Assembly (NCBI RefSeq): GCF_020360975.1
Contig: NW_025408676.1
Span: forward strand, 1,488,001 to 1,552,000
Direction: 5' to 3'
Source: Hirsutella rhossiliensis
Taxonomy: Eukaryota > Ascomycota > Sordariomycetes > Hypocreales > Ophiocordycipitaceae
Length of the DNA stretch: 64,000 nucleotides
Shown here: one piece after another, positions 1 through 11,539 of the stretch
Position numbering within the stretch: the stretch's first letter is position 1
Layout of the letters: every line of letters begins with the position of its first letter
The notes under the pieces: model-generated
What the model was told of the DNA's origin: nothing
The model's database searches: none
Seen by the model: only the letters and a program-made list of their open reading frames with translations
Made by a program: the position numbers and the translations under genes

Positions 1-446
1 GGATAAACCTATTAAGGGGTTTATATTAGTAGATATAATAGGGCGTGGTCTAAGCAATAATAAGTATATTACGTTAGTAATAAGTCGGAGGTCGTAGACC
101 GTAGACTATAACTAGGTAATTAAGTAATCGGAATTAAAGATAAGATTGTAATAGAGATCGTAATAATTATAATATATTAAAAGCTATCGAGCTATCTATC
201 TAAAGGAGTAAAAGTAGGTAGCTATATATACCTATAGAGACTATCCTTAGATTATAGGCCTAGCTATAATCCCTAACGTTAGATCGTATAGAGCGTAGTA
301 ATCCTATTAATCCTAGATTACTTAGATCTCTACGATCCCCTCGATCCTATATCTATTAGATAGTCGTGCTAACTATTTATCTATTAGACCGTGTTACGTG
401 CTTAACGCGGTCGACCGTTAGCGGCCTAGTAGCCGTAGTCGTAATA
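1..446 (-). repeat. Gypsy chromovirus LTR, cut by window start
   Basis: This is a long terminal repeat of the Gypsy family; the same sequence recurs at 49089-49538 and, in part, at 34250-34466 and 54423-54902. Comparison with the complete copies shows that the window opens about 25 bases inside the LTR. Its right end, reading GTCGTAATA, is the shared LTR terminus. At 49089 the gag side lies to the left on the minus strand, so by that orientation this LTR is also minus-strand. The bases immediately right of it belong to a LINE-A copy, so the LTR (solo, or the end of an element lying left of the window) is inserted in LINE-A#0. Confidence 0.85.
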
Positions 447-2000
447 GGAAAGGCATCTATAGCACTACGTACGTATAGTATATTCCTTATAGGCCTCGAC
501 TTAAAGCTATAGGCCTGCTATATAAAGGCCTTTTTTCCGGTATTCGGCCCTTATAGCCTCCGAAGGGACTACGAAGATAACGGACCCTGCCTTTTACGTT
601 AGGCCTAGGGTGCCTAGCTACCTAGGCTGCCCTAGGATATCGATCCCGCTAAAGGTCTTAGCCTCTATAGCAAAGATATTAAGGATAGGGGTTTCTAGGA
701 GGTTAGGGACGCTCCGGGCTACTAGCTTAGTCTAGCTAGTAGGAAGGTCGGCCGATTCGATAGGCAGCTACTTAAGGTATAGGGACTACTTATTCCGCTA
801 CTCTAGAAGTTTCTTCGCTATATAAGGGGCTTTTATCGTTATAACTATATTGCCTTTATTTAAAGTCGATAGAGCTAATATAGCTAGTTCCCCTATAGCC
901 TTATTAAGCTTATTATAAAGAGTAATAGGGCTAATAGTCGGCGTTAGCGATCCCCTTTTTAGCTTTAGGATAAGCTAGAAGTCTTCTTTTATATTCCTCT
1001 TAGCTAGGGCCCTAGCCGGGGCCTTAGCCGGGGCCTTAGCTAGGGCCTTAGGCGCTTTCTTTATAGCGACCTTAGCCTATAAGCTAGCTTCGAGATTTCC
1101 TTTTATAGCCTTAGGCTGCTAGGCGGCCTTAGGCTAGGGCTAGGGCTATTATAGGGGCTGTTAGCGGTCCGGGGTCCCTATAGCTGCCTTTTTAAGCCCT
1201 TCTATAATAGTCTTATAAGAGGGTTCGATTTTTTAGGCTTCCTTAAGGGCCTAGAGGGCCTATTAAAGGAAGCCCTAGGCCCGGTCCCTTAGGAAGGGGT
1301 GCTAGGGCTAGGGCTAGGGCTGCTATTACTATAGGCGTTAGAGTATAAGCTAGGTAGGCGTAGGGCTAATAGGGCTACTAAGAGCAGCCCTCTTTTATTC
1401 CTTTGCTTACTTAAGGGGCTGGTTTAGCTAGAAGTAGCTAGCTTAAGGCAAGGATAGGCTAGGCCTAAAGATACTAATCTTAGGCCCGTTAAGCCCGCTA
1501 GGCTAGATCGGGCTAGTAGCCTAGGTAGGTACTAGGCTTATTTCGTTATCTTCTATCTTAATATCCTCTTAGCCTTAGTCTTAGTCTCGGGCTTTAGGTT
1601 TCCCTTCTAGGGTCCTTAGAGGGCGTTAGCCTTCTAAGGCTTCTTCTAAGTAGGCCCTAGCCTCTAGGGTGCTTATTTCGTCCCCTATATTAAAGGGGGG
1701 GGGGGGGTCGAGGGGCCCGCCTAGGGCCTAGGCCGGGGTCCTAGGTCGGGTCCGGGCTTAGTTATATTTACGGGGGGTACATATTAGTTAGTAAGGGCGG
1801 GGAAGGGTTTTCCCCCTATATAGGGGAAAACCTAGCCTAGCTCGCTATCTTCGGCAGTATATTACGCGCCCGCTAGTAGCTGCGCGAGGCTATACTTAGG
1901 GGGGCGTAATACGCTATTCGCGAGGGTTCTAGGCGTATGCTTTTTTCGTATTTTAAGCTCGGTTTTAAAAAGATAGCTAAAAAGACGTAATAATGTTTTA
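447..2000 (-). mobile_element. LINE-A#0, 5' fragment carrying ORF1
   Basis: This fragment of the LINE-A family lies on the minus strand with its 5' end at about 2000, and is cut at 447 by the Gypsy LTR. It is collinear with 20881-22470 (LINE-A#1) and 32668-34245 (LINE-A#2). It covers the 5' leader and most of ORF1, including a run of 13 G at 1695-1707 and about four 12-bp Lys/Ala/Pro-coding repeat units around 1008-1055. The reading frame is full of TAG/TAA stops attributable to RIP. The zinc-knuckle end of ORF1 would lie left of the LTR, outside the window. Confidence 0.85.
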
Positions 2001-2613
2001 CTAAGGTATCTATGCCCGCGGCTATCGCGGAGCCGGCTTAGGAGCTAACCGCGTCTCCCTCTAACGCCGAGCTATAGCCCGGTAGTTCTCCTAGCGCTAA
2101 GCCCGCCCTAAAGTGTCCCCGTCTTATATTACCTACCGATCTTACTAATACTCCCGACTTTATTTAGTAGCGTCTTTATAGCTATCGCGGTTCGGTCTTA
2201 GCCGAGATCGTTACTAGTCTTAACCTCGATTAGATCTATAGTTATAATATAGGCTATAGTAAACGCCTCTATACCGCCGCTAGTATAGGTCCTGCCTTAG
2301 TATAGACCCCGGTCGTTACTTTATCTTATAAGCTAGCCGTCTAGGCTAGCTTTAGTTTAGGTTCGGGGTTAGGTCTATTTAGTCGTTATTAAGGTTCTCG
2401 TAGCGGTAGTAGTCCTTATACTCCTCGTAAGCCTTAGGTTACTCCCTCCTATACTCCGCGTACTACCTTAAAGGGGTCTCGTCGTTCCCGCCGCGATAAC
2501 GAGGCAGACGTTACTACCGACGAGCTAGGCTAGGGTTATAGTTTAAGGGGGGCTAGTTATTAGCTCTATCTTAGTTTAGTTCTAGGTTAGGTCTTATTCG
2601 GTTACGGTCTTTT
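2001..2613 (-). other. Segment shared with the region downstream of LINE-B#2
   Basis: This stretch is the reverse complement of about 62235-62865, the sequence that follows the recognisable LINE-B coding region at the right of the window. It continues at 8879 after the Copia-B insertion. On the plus strand it reads as a low-complexity protein frame beginning near 2009 with M-P-A-A-V-A, rich in Ser, Pro, Ala and Arg, with about one stop in 12 codons; that is not clearly below chance in this TA-rich DNA. It may be a long LINE-B 3' untranslated region or a separate antisense gene carried with LINE-B. The LINE-A#0 5' end interrupts it at 2000. Confidence 0.5.
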
Positions 2614-3079
2614 TCTCGCGAAGAGAGATACGAGAAGTATATATAAAATATATAAAGGTAAAAGTAGAAGTAAGGGGTCGGATAGGCAGGGCAGAGATAT
2701 TTAAATCTTATAGGGGCAGCAATTATAGTAGGGGAGTGATTATTATATTGCCTTAATTCTCCTTCTTTCCTTTATCTAACCCCCTTTTTATACCCGTCTA
2801 GTATCTTAATTAATAAAGAAGATCCTACTTAAAGAAGCTACTAATATCCCTTTAACTACCGAGCTTTTTGCAGGTTTTTCTCCTCCTTTCTAGCCGTTGC
2901 CGGTATATCCGTCTTATCTCTCGCTACCTCTATAGGAAGCTATCGCTACTTCTGCTTCCCCTTATGCCCCCACCCTCCTCCTCTTAGCTCCTTCCTTAAA
3001 ACCTGTTTTTTAGCTTCCTAGGTCCCTCGTGCTAAGGGATATCTCCGAGAACTACGAAATCAGGCCACGCTTCGCGACA
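2614..3079 (-). repeat. Copia-B 3' LTR (left)
   Basis: This 466-bp LTR pairs with 8411-8873. Its last 30 bases retain CA dinucleotides (…CTTCGCGACA), whereas the right LTR shows TA at the same places, so the two have diverged by RIP-type transitions. The bases just inside it (3080-3090) form a polypyrimidine stretch on the plus strand. This is the polypurine tract for plus-strand DNA priming when read on the element's own strand. Confidence 0.92.
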
Positions 3080-3399
3080 CACCCCCTTAGCTATGGCCTG
3101 CCCCTTAAGGGCATAGCTAATACGGCTTCGGGCTAGTAAGCGTATAGAGGAGGTTCTTAGCTCTATACTTCTCCCTTTACTCGAGGAAAGCAAGGGCCCT
3201 TTCGGGTCCCTAGGCTCTTTAGACCTACTTAAGGAAAAGGGGCCTAAGGAGGAAATTAAGTCCTATAAGAAAGGGGCCTCTTAGAAGGGAAAACCTAATT
3301 AAAATAGGGCCCTCTAAAGGGAAAAACCTCTTCCTTTTCTTCGGCTATAGACGTTACCTTCTCGTACGTGCTATTAGCTCCTCTCGTAGACTCTTAAGG

Positions 3400-5000
3400 C
3401 GGGCCTCTAAGGATAGCTTTTCTCAAACGTCTTCTAGCCCTATTTACTATAAAAAGACAGCTAGCTTCTGCTTCGGTAGGGGCTTCGTAAGACCGTCGGC
3501 TTTTATCGATGCTATTAGAACCTAACGGACGGAAATAAGTCCCCTTTAGACCTCTTAGCGTAACCAATGCTAGTAGATATCGATATGCTATAGCCGGGTC
3601 GATAGCTTACTATTTTCCTCCGTAAGAATTCGTATAGTCTATATATTATCGCATTCTATAGCTAACGGGGACGGAATTTATAGTTATAACGATATTAGTA
3701 GCCGGCTAAGGAAAATCGCTTCTTTTAACGCTTCTAAAAGAGCTAGTAGCTCTACCTCCGTACTTAAAGTTATAACGATAGCCTACTTCGAAGCTCTCTA
3801 AGCAATAGTTCCTCTAAAAAGGGATATAATATACCCCTATAAGCTCTTTCTATCTAAGGAATTGTCTATAAAGGACGAATCGCTTAAATAGAGGAAGATT
3901 TCGGCAGCTAATTTCTTCCTTTCCTACCCTCCTAGGCGTAGACTATATAATCTCGTTAAATAGAGATAAAGGATAGCTCTATCTGCTGCTTCTTAATGCC
4001 TAGGGCTAGGATTCTAGTTATACCTAGCTAGCCGGGAGACCGTAAAAGAGATATCCGGTCTAGTAGAAATAGCTAAAAAAAGCAGGGAGCCTACCTTCTA
4101 TTAATATTAGTGTTTCTCTTGCTCCCTAGCTTAAAAGGACGGATTAGGTAAAAGCTCTTCGTTTAATATAGGCGTAGAGGGAAGCTTCTTATCGAGGGTA
4201 TTAAGGAGGAATTTATAAGCGACCTTATCGATATAGGCGTCCTAGGTAAGCTAGATAGTCCGTTAGGACCTATTCCGAAGGATTCGTATCCCTAGGAACC
4301 ACTTTAGCTCCCCTAGCCTAGTTATCTTATACCTTTATTATAGGCCTCGTATAGCCTCCCTAGTAGTAGCTTCTTCCTCTTTTAGGTAGGCCTAGATAAT
4401 ATTATCGACGTAAAAGAAGACCGTAATTTTACCCTTCTATATTATACACGGTTCCTAAGGGACTTTCTTAAAGCCTAGGGCTTCGAGGGAACCTATTAAA
4501 TGCTGTTGCTAAAGAAGGGGTGATCTTCGTAGTCCGTATAGAGCTTTCCTAAGCCGTAGAACCTTTCCTAGCTATTAGAAGCCTAGTAGAAGGCGTATAT
4601 AGACAACTTCTTCTTCCTCGAGTAGGCAGTTAATAAAGGCGTTAACTATATCTATCTAATCGAGTTCGAGGTCGAATTCTACTGCTATAGCTATAAGGGT
4701 CCGAAAAGATATCCTAGCTAGGGTAGTTGCCCTAGTAGGAAGATCCCCTTTTTCCTACTAGTTCCCGTATATAACTAGCCGGGCTTTATACTTTTAAAGG
4801 AAGCTATGTTTATTAGTCTTATAGATAAAGACCTACTTATAGCTAAGGACCTATTTTCCTCTTACTTTTTCCTTAAGGACCTCTTCGAAAGACCCTATCT
4901 CTTTGTATAAGGCTAGGTAGTCTTTCTAGGCCTAGAAAAACTAGTCTCTAAAGGGGTGTTTTTCTAGCTGCTTCTAGTTTGCTAGTAGGTCTAGGAGGTC
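3400..5000 (-). pseudogene. Copia-B reverse transcriptase and RNase H remnant
   Basis: Read on the minus strand, this region gives the Copia RT and RNase H. Near 4600-4690 is the start-of-palm stretch I-D-I-V-N-A-F-I-N with a downstream L-R-K-A-L-Y-G-L-R. Near 4390-4440 is the active-site box F-F-Y-V-D-N-I-I, where the second catalytic Asp has become Asn. RNase H follows at about 3700-3830 with A-S-K-Q-A-I-V-I-T-L-S-T-E-V-E, the Copia 'K-Q-x-x-V-A-x-S-T-x-E-A-E-Y' segment. RT copies element RNA to DNA and RNase H removes the RNA. Both are inactivated by stop codons at Gln/Trp positions. Confidence 0.85.
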
Positions 5001-5749
5001 TCTTTTATATACCTTCCTTACTAATAGCTATAGCTTAAAGAGCCGGCCTGCTATAAACGCTCCGTGGGAACCGTCTTCTATTAGCTTTAGGTAGAAGTCG
5101 GAAAAACGATCGAAATAGGGGAGAAACTAGTCTTCTTTCGTATCGGGCCCTATACCTTCCTTTGCTTCTCGAAGCAGGGACAAAAAGGCAGCCGGGTAAT
5201 CCTTCGAGAGAGGTGCCTTTCCTACCCCCTTAGGGGTCGAGATAGGAAGACTAACTAAAAAAGCTGCTTCTAGATCTTCTTCTTATTCCGTAAGAGGAGG
5301 CGTAGGGAGGTAGGCGTATTCTAGCTCTACTGCTTTCCTATAGTCTCCTTCTTCGTCTAGATTATCTAATCTAGCAGCTTCCTCTTTAAAGTCGGCGTTA
5401 TCCTCGACTACTTTAACGTCGGTTTCTTCTTCCGTTTCCTTATCTAGGACCTCTTCTTAAGACTATTAAGAAGGGGGGATTTAAATCTTCTAAATTAGCT
5501 AACGTTAAGAGAGTAAGAGGGGCTGTTGATCCCTCTTTCCGTCGAAGAAGCTAGATTCGTCGAAAATCATATCCCTAGTCGAAATAACCTTCCATAGAAG
5601 AGGAATCTAGATCTAGAAGATATTCGTAGAATTATAACTAACGAGGTAACTAACAAAGGCTCTAAGATTAAGCTTTCTTTTCTTCTTCCTTTTTAGCTAT
5701 GCATCGGCAGTTATAGCGTATACCTTATAGCCGTAGGCACGAAGGTGGG

Positions 5750-6450
5750 CTAGCGAGGCCCTCTTCTTCGTAAAGAGCTTAAGGGGGGATATCTAGTCTG
5801 TTCCTTAGGTCCTTAGGGTCCGGTTCCGAAGGTAATAGGCGGTCTTAACGACTTCCCTCTAAAGGTCGTAGGGAAGCCTCGTAGTAAGTCTTATCGTACG
5901 GGCCCTTTCTATTATAGCACCCCCTAATCTTTCTGCCCCTCCGTTCTAGGCCTAGGTATTCGGTGCTAACGGGAGGGGTAAAATGCCTTTTTCGAAGCTA
6001 ATTTAAGATATCCTTCGTAAATAGCTCTCCGTTAGACCGTATCTTCTTTACCTCGTAGCCGAAGTAGGATTTTATCTAGTTAACGAAGTCCCGGAGGGCA
6101 GACTAGTTATGCTTACTTAGGTAGGTCCGTAAGAAATAAGGGAAAACCATCCCTAAAAAAGCGTCTATAAAAAACATCACCCTAACGAAACTTTCCTAAT
6201 CCCTAGAGACGTCGGTCTAGTCGACCTAAATTTCCTTACACGGCTGGTCCGGCCGTAAAGGCGTTCGTCTAGAAATTCGTCTCCTAGTCTTTCCTTAGCC
6301 GCAGTGTTCGCATTCGACGGTCTTTGGGCCCCTTATTCGTACGCCCTATTATTGGCCTAGCTTATGCAAAGCTAGGGGGCCCGGGTAACTAAGTCGTGCG
6401 TGCTAAAGAATGCCGTCTCCTTAGGCTGCTAGAAGAGGGTCTTTTATAGT
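5750..6450 (-). pseudogene. Copia-B integrase remnant
   Basis: The minus strand gives the GAG-pre-integrase zinc finger at about 6250-6430, with the V-E-C-E-H-C-G end of the HHCC motif still intact. The integrase catalytic core follows, with V-D-x-T-D-V at about 6190-6220 and F-F-I-D-A-F-L-G near 6140-6170. Further on is R-S-N-G-E-L-F, corresponding to the 'S-D-N-G-G-E-F' segment of the family, with Asp changed to Asn or lost. Integrase would join the element DNA to the genome. Stops and the lost Asp make it non-functional. Confidence 0.8.
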
Positions 6451-6699
6451 AGACCTATTCCTCCTAGTAGGGAAAGCTAACTTCTCGAGTATTTCCTTCC
6501 TATAAATAGGTTAGAATTCGAGAACGAATTAACCGAATTTCTCCTCGATAAGCCTAATAGTCTGATTCTTCTAGACTAGCCTCGTAGGCTTAGACGTCGT
6601 ATCCTAGAAGATTCCTTCCTCTCGAAGAAGGCGGAAGGAAATTAAGCTCGTTAAAAATCGAGGGCAAAAAGCTACCCTTTTTCTTCGAAGAATTCGCAT

Positions 6700-8340
6700 A
6701 GATCTATTAGGTAATTTTATCGTGAAATTCACCCTTCCGTATCCTTCTATCCGTACGGTTAATTCCCCGGCAATAAGATATTCCCTTCGTGCCTTCTTAA
6801 AGGACCGGAATCGTAAGAGTATATTATAGATATCGAGGGAAGCACCAGAGTTAAGGATAGCTGATTTTCGTAGGGGATAGTCGGAGGGTCCTAACGGTTA
6901 GTCTTGCTAATCCGTAAGGAAGATAAATGCCGGATTTGCTATACTAACGATTTTTCCTCGAATTTGCGGCTCGAATAAGGGCAGCGACGTTAGTTGCTAT
7001 TTCTTAGCAACCCGAATCTGGTCTATTTTCTTCTATAACGAGGGGTCCTCCTTAAGAGACTATTATACTATTTCTCGTAGCCTCTTTAAAGGGTTAATTC
7101 CTTTAGGTCGGTTTTCCTCGAAGACCTGCTAGCAGTCTTCTAGCCGATAGGGCTTTTTGCACGCTTAGTAGGTAGGTCGATTCCTCCTCGTACGTTGTTT
7201 CTTCGAGGAATCCTCGTCCCGGTCTAGAAGGTCTGCTTAAAAACCCCCCCTTTTCACCCCTTATTGCTAATTTTAACGAAGAGGTTCGATTTCGACTAGT
7301 TCCCTGATTTTTCGACTAACGGACTAAAAGGTCTATTAGGGGACTAGTCGGGCCGGTCTAACTAACGGGACCGGGGCCGGGCCCGGAGTAAGATACGGAG
7401 CCGGGGCCGGGCCTAGGGCCGCAGCTATAGTTAACGACGGCGTTGAGGCTCTCGAGGGAGGAGGAGCCGGAGGGGCAACAGCCGCAGCAGCAGCAGCGGG
7501 AACCGTAGTAATAGGGGCTGTAGCAGCTGCAGGGGCAGCAGGTCGAGCCGTCTAGGTCGAGAGCTAGCCACGAAGGAATAAGACTACTTGCTATTATACT
7601 CTAGCAGCCTCTTCGTCTAGTTCCCGGCTAGCTTCTCGAAAGATAGTCGAGTAACCGTTACTAATAGGCTTTATTAGCAGAGATATATCCCGTAGCTACT
7701 AGCCGGAAAGAGCTTCTATAAGGAAGTATTAGTTAGCTTCCTTAAGGATCTCTTCCTACTTAGCTAGCTACGAAGAAGCTAGCAGGTTCCTAGCAGAAAA
7801 GGCTCCTAGGTATGCCGTATAGGTCTTCCTAATACGGTTAGTTATATACCCTCTCGAGGGAGCTGTCGAGGTCTCGAGCTTTAAAAGCCACTGCCTAGGA
7901 GTCTCTTCTTCTCGAAGAGAGATTAGCTTTACGGCACTAACGGATTCCGTTATCGCCGTACGAGCAGCTATTAGTAGCTTCGTTTCGTAGAGGTATTCCT
8001 TCCGGTGACTCTCGTAGTCGCCTAAGGCAGTAGAAAAAGCTCTCTATTATATAGAGGTTAGCTCGGAGAAGAGGGTAGCTCCCTCTATAAAGTCCGTCGC
8101 CCTAGGACGAAGAGGGGGCTCGAGAGGGTCCTGCTTATTAGAGAAGACTAAATTATAGATGGTTCTATTATAAGCCCGTAGCTCCTTTACCTATTTATCC
8201 TAATCTTAGGGCTCTATAAGAATCGTCCTACGGACCGTAGGGACGGTAGAGGAGTCGGTTTTCGTTATCGTTACGGGGAAAGGTAGAAAAGTCGGTTAAA
8301 AATCGGCTTTTTTAGTAAGAGGGGTAAAAGGAAGCTACGA
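6700..8340 (-). pseudogene. Copia-B gag and protease remnant
   Basis: On the minus strand, A-I-L-N-S-G-A-S at about 6828-6865 matches the retroviral-type aspartic protease active site D-S-G-A-S, with Asp mutated to Asn. Upstream (7250-8340) lies the expected gag region. It is rich in Ala, Pro, Gly and charged residues and includes a stretch of GCA/GCC repeats at 7480-7550; I recognise no fold in it and infer gag from its position. The primer-binding site and LTR follow at 8397. Confidence 0.65.
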
Positions 8341-8396
8341 GGGATATAAGTAAGGTGCCTTTTATAGCAGCCGGAAGGTATAGGAATACTATTCCT

Positions 8397-8410
8397 CCCG
8401 GGCTTATAAC
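8397..8410 (-). other. Copia-B primer-binding site
   Basis: Directly inside the 5' LTR the element strand reads GTTATAAGCCCGGG. The same core (GTTATAAGCCCGG) stands at the same place in Copia-A. If the A in TATAAG was originally G (a RIP change of TG to TA), it would be complementary to the anticodon arm of initiator tRNA-Met (GGGCTCATAAC). That would indicate priming by a 5' half of the tRNA, as in Drosophila copia, rather than by its CCA end. Confidence 0.6.
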
Positions 8411-8873
8411 TCTCGCGAAGAGAGATACGAGAAGTATATATAAAATGCACGAAGGTAAAAGTAGAAGTAAGGGGTCGGATAGGCAGGGCAGAGATATTTA
8501 AATCTTACGGGGGCAGCAATTATAGTAGGGGAGTGATTATTATATTACCTTAATTCTCCTTCTTTCCTCTATCTAACCCCCTCTTTATACCTATCTAGCA
8601 TCTTAATTAATAAAGAAGATCCTGCTTAAAGAAGCTACTAATGTCCCTTTAACTACCGAGCTTTTTACCGGTTTTTCTCCTCCTTTCTAGCCGTTGCCGG
8701 CATATCCGTCTTATCTCTCGCCACCTCTATAGGAAGCTATCGCTACTTCTGCTTCCCCTTATACCCCTACCCTCCTCTTAGCTCCTTCCTTAAAACCTGT
8801 TTTTTAGCTTCCTAGGTCCCTCGTACTAAGGGATATCTCTAAGAACTACGAAATTAGGCTATGCTTCGCGATA
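8411..8873 (-). repeat. Copia-B 5' LTR (right)
   Basis: This 463-bp LTR is nearly identical to 2614-3079 apart from transitions. Since the element is on the minus strand this is the upstream LTR and should hold the promoter. It is followed inward by the primer-binding site at 8397-8410 and outward by the target duplication CTTTT. Confidence 0.92.
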
Positions 8874-8878
8874 CTTTT

Positions 8879-9717
8879 AGTAGTAGGTCTTATTTTATAG
8901 CTATTAAGGTTAGTTTAGTTAAGTTATATTAGTTTTATTTAGTCTATAGTTTAATCGGCGAGGTTTATACTTAGTCTAGGTTTAGTTTAGTCGAAGCTAT
9001 AGTCCTATAATTATAAGTCCTCTCCCTTCCTAGGTCGCCCTAATAAGGGAAGTAGTTAGCTAGGGTAGTCTTAGTTAGGGCCGCTCCGTCCTTAGCGCGA
9101 CCTTAGTTCTATTATCTAATATATTTACGTATAGCCTCTAAGCTAGGTCGAACTAGCGGAGCCTACTTAAGTAAAGGAACTATTACGCTAGCGGCGCCGC
9201 TATCCTTTTCCCTTAAAGGCCCGCTCTTACGTTACCTACGTCCTAGGCCTATATTAAGAGGGACTCCCTTACTTCTACTATTAGTAGATAGTCGATTATC
9301 GTATAGTAAATAGTATCCTATCTTTATCTATAGGTATATATTAGCGAAACTACGCTAAGGACCTATTCGTTAAAGAGGAAGTTATTAAGCCTAATCTTTC
9401 CTATACGTATCTAGGTAATTACCGTGCTAATATACTTAGGGAGGCCCTTATAACGGTCTAGCATTATCGCTTTATTAAACTAAGGCGGGAAGTCGGTAAG
9501 GTAAAGGGTAGTTTAGTATTATTAGATTATATTTTCCCTAGCGTTCTATTAAGCGGCCTATTCCTTATTTAGCCTTTCGAGCGACTTAGCTTTATCTAGG
9601 AGGTCGTTTAATCCTATCTAGCTCTAGACCCCCCTTATCTCCTCCGTAAGGGGGGGTCTACCTAAAGGTAGTGCTGCTAGGGGTCTACCCTCTCTCTAGC
9701 ATCGCCTCCTTTTAAGT
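8879..9717 (-). mobile_element. LINE-B#1, 3' part
   Basis: Reverse complement of about 61390-62230 of LINE-B#2. It lies between the Copia-B target duplication and the Copia-A#1 insertion. It holds the C-terminal end of LINE-B ORF2, including the zinc-binding end, and the start of the 3' region. The last five bases, TAAGT (9713-9717), are the Copia-A#1 target duplication, and the sequence resumes at 15768. Confidence 0.85.
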
Positions 9718-10274
9718 TATAAGGAACGGTGTTCCTACTATAAATAAAGCAGCTATAATATACTCTCCCGATTATATAAGCTAATAAGTAGTATATTAAT
9801 TATAGATAAAATTATATCCTATAGAGTAAGAATCGCTCGTTATTTTATATATTATTATATATTAAACGGGTTGCTGGTTATTATATAATAGGGAATCGAA
9901 GGAATAGAGCTAGCTTAAAATGCTAGCTAAGACCTCTTAAGAATACCGGCACGACTAACCTCCTTTAAATACGAATATTAGTAGAACTAAGACACTTCTA
10001 GATTTACTCGAGGTATCACGGAATTCCCTAGTCTTAGGGCTATACGGCAGCCTAAATCTAGTCCTAAAAGGTTCTTCCGTTTAGCTATAATTGTCTATAT
10101 AAGATAGCATGTCCGCTAGTAGATAGATAGAGAATTATTAACTTTAATACTTTTATATACTAATATATTACTAATAAATTCCGTTAAAAATCCTACCTTA
10201 TACTCCTTCTTCCTCTATTACGTAGTCTTACGTGATTCCTTAATTTCCTAAAATTCCGCTTATATACCTTAAGA
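9718..10274 (+). repeat. Copia-A#1 5' LTR
   Basis: This 557-bp LTR begins TATAAGGAACGG and ends CCTTAAGA. The ends are fixed by the TAAGT duplication and by the internal junction with the primer-binding site. It is about 11 bp shorter than the 3' LTR, through small losses near its end. It should carry the Pol II promoter, although no intact promoter can be pointed to. Confidence 0.93.
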
Positions 10275-10289
10275 GGTTATAAGCCCGGC
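10275..10289 (+). other. Copia-A primer-binding site
   Basis: Immediately after the 5' LTR the sequence reads GGTTATAAGCCCGGC. The same 15 bases occur in inverse complement at 41133-41147 beside the 5' LTR of Copia-A#2, and a 13-base core occurs in Copia-B. It resembles the complement of the initiator tRNA-Met anticodon arm (allowing one TG-to-TA change), so priming by an internally cleaved tRNA is inferred. Confidence 0.6.
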
Positions 10290-10399
10290 TTACTCCTTTT
10301 AAGATAGGAAATCAACTACTTATACCTTTTAAATTCCTCGTCGAAATATTTAATTAAAATTCCTTTCGAAATTCCCCTTAACTTCTTTTACCTTCCTAC

Positions 10400-11450
10400 G
10401 CTCTTAAACTCCCGTCTAGACTTCTCGATCCTTACGAACGAAATAATACCGAATTTATATAAAATAGGTAGATAGAAAGAATACGAATTTACTAGACTTA
10501 AGGGAAATTTAAATTATACCTTATAGACTATAAGGATAGAAGCTATCCTTATAAAAGAAAAGCTTATTACTACTCTAGAGTAAGTAAATTATATATAGAC
10601 TATAGATGCTTTATTTATAATATTCCTTTAAGTTAAAGATAGTCCCTTAATATAAATTCGGCATCTAAAAAATACTAAAGAAGTATAGGATAAGCTTAAA
10701 AAGCTATATAATCCGTCGAACTTTTCGTCGAATTATCTACTTATTAAGTAGCTCTTTAATCTTAGTCCCTCGGACTCTAATTTAAAGAAATACCTTTATA
10801 AGGTAAAGGAAATCTACAAGGATTTAAAATCCTATAATATAGAAATTCTAGAAGTTATTCTTATAGTATAGATTCTTAATTACCTTAATAAGGAATTTAG
10901 AAGCTATATTATAAATATTACATAGAGCCTTAGGCATAATTCTATAGCGTTTACCCTCGAAACCCTTATAGCTAGTCTTTTAGACGAAGCTAGAAGAATA
11001 GAGGATATAGACGAATCTTCGGAGAAAGCCTTCCTAATATAAAGGAAGCCTTAGAAATCCTATAGAAATTCTATAGATACTCCTTATTATAAGGAATATA
11101 AAAAACCAAGGCATTTTATAGTAAATTGCTATAAATTATACCCGAATAAGGCTCCCGCTTATTAGGTATTAAATAAAGGAAAAAAGGACGATAGGACTCG
11201 AATTTTAAAGAAGAGAAAATCTTCTTCTTCTTCTTCTTCTAGGAAGAAATCCCCTTTTAATAGCATTTCTACTACTAATAAAAGAAAGAAGGCTCGAATT
11301 ACTAAGCTAAAGTCCGATTCGGAAGATAGTAATAAGGTCTTAAATATAGCTTCGTAAGAAGAAAATATAGACCTAGATATCGACCTTATAGACCTTTCTA
11401 GGGCCCCGACCCCTATATAAACGTCTAAGGATTTAGAGGTAATTTTAACC
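10400..11450 (+). pseudogene. Copia-A#1 gag remnant
   Basis: The plus strand encodes a recognisable Copia gag (retrotransposon capsid family). It has a region like L-L-D-E-A-R-R-I-E around 10980-11000 and a zinc knuckle at about 11090-11150. The knuckle reads Y-x2-Y-x4-H-x4-C, where the first two Cys have become Tyr (TGT to TAT). A run of TCT codons at 11220-11241 encodes about seven Ser before a Lys/Arg-rich tail. Gag would form the virus-like particle. Stops at Gln/Trp positions interrupt it throughout. Confidence 0.78.
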
Positions 11451-11539
11451 TCTATAATTACCCCTATAGTAGAAGCTAATAAAGACTCTCTTTTAGGACC
11501 TTTAAAAGCCTCGATTCCTATAATAAAGGAATTAGTCTT

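Larger units (their letters stand above)
2614..8873 (-). mobile_element. Copia-B LTR retrotransposon, full length
   Basis: A complete 6.26-kb Ty1/Copia element on the minus strand, bounded by LTRs 2614-3079 and 8411-8873 and by the target duplication CTTTT at 2609-2613 and 8874-8878. The uninterrupted target can be seen at about 62225-62240. Element ends are near-inverted: TCTCGCGAAG at the left and CTTCGCGATA or CTTCGCGACA at the right ends of the LTRs. Internal order on the minus strand is gag, protease, integrase, RT, RNase H, which defines Copia. The coding frame has many Gln/Trp-position stops, so the copy is dead. It keeps more CA/TG than its neighbours (for example the GCA run near 7485), suggesting it is younger or less RIP-mutated. 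Confidence 0.93.

Noticed and set aside
1303..1325. Telomere-like CTAGGG repeats (also near 21770 and 33555)
   Set aside because: They are a short tract within LINE-A ORF1. A less mutated copy reads CTGGGG there, so it is RIP-altered coding sequence and not TTAGGG telomeric DNA.
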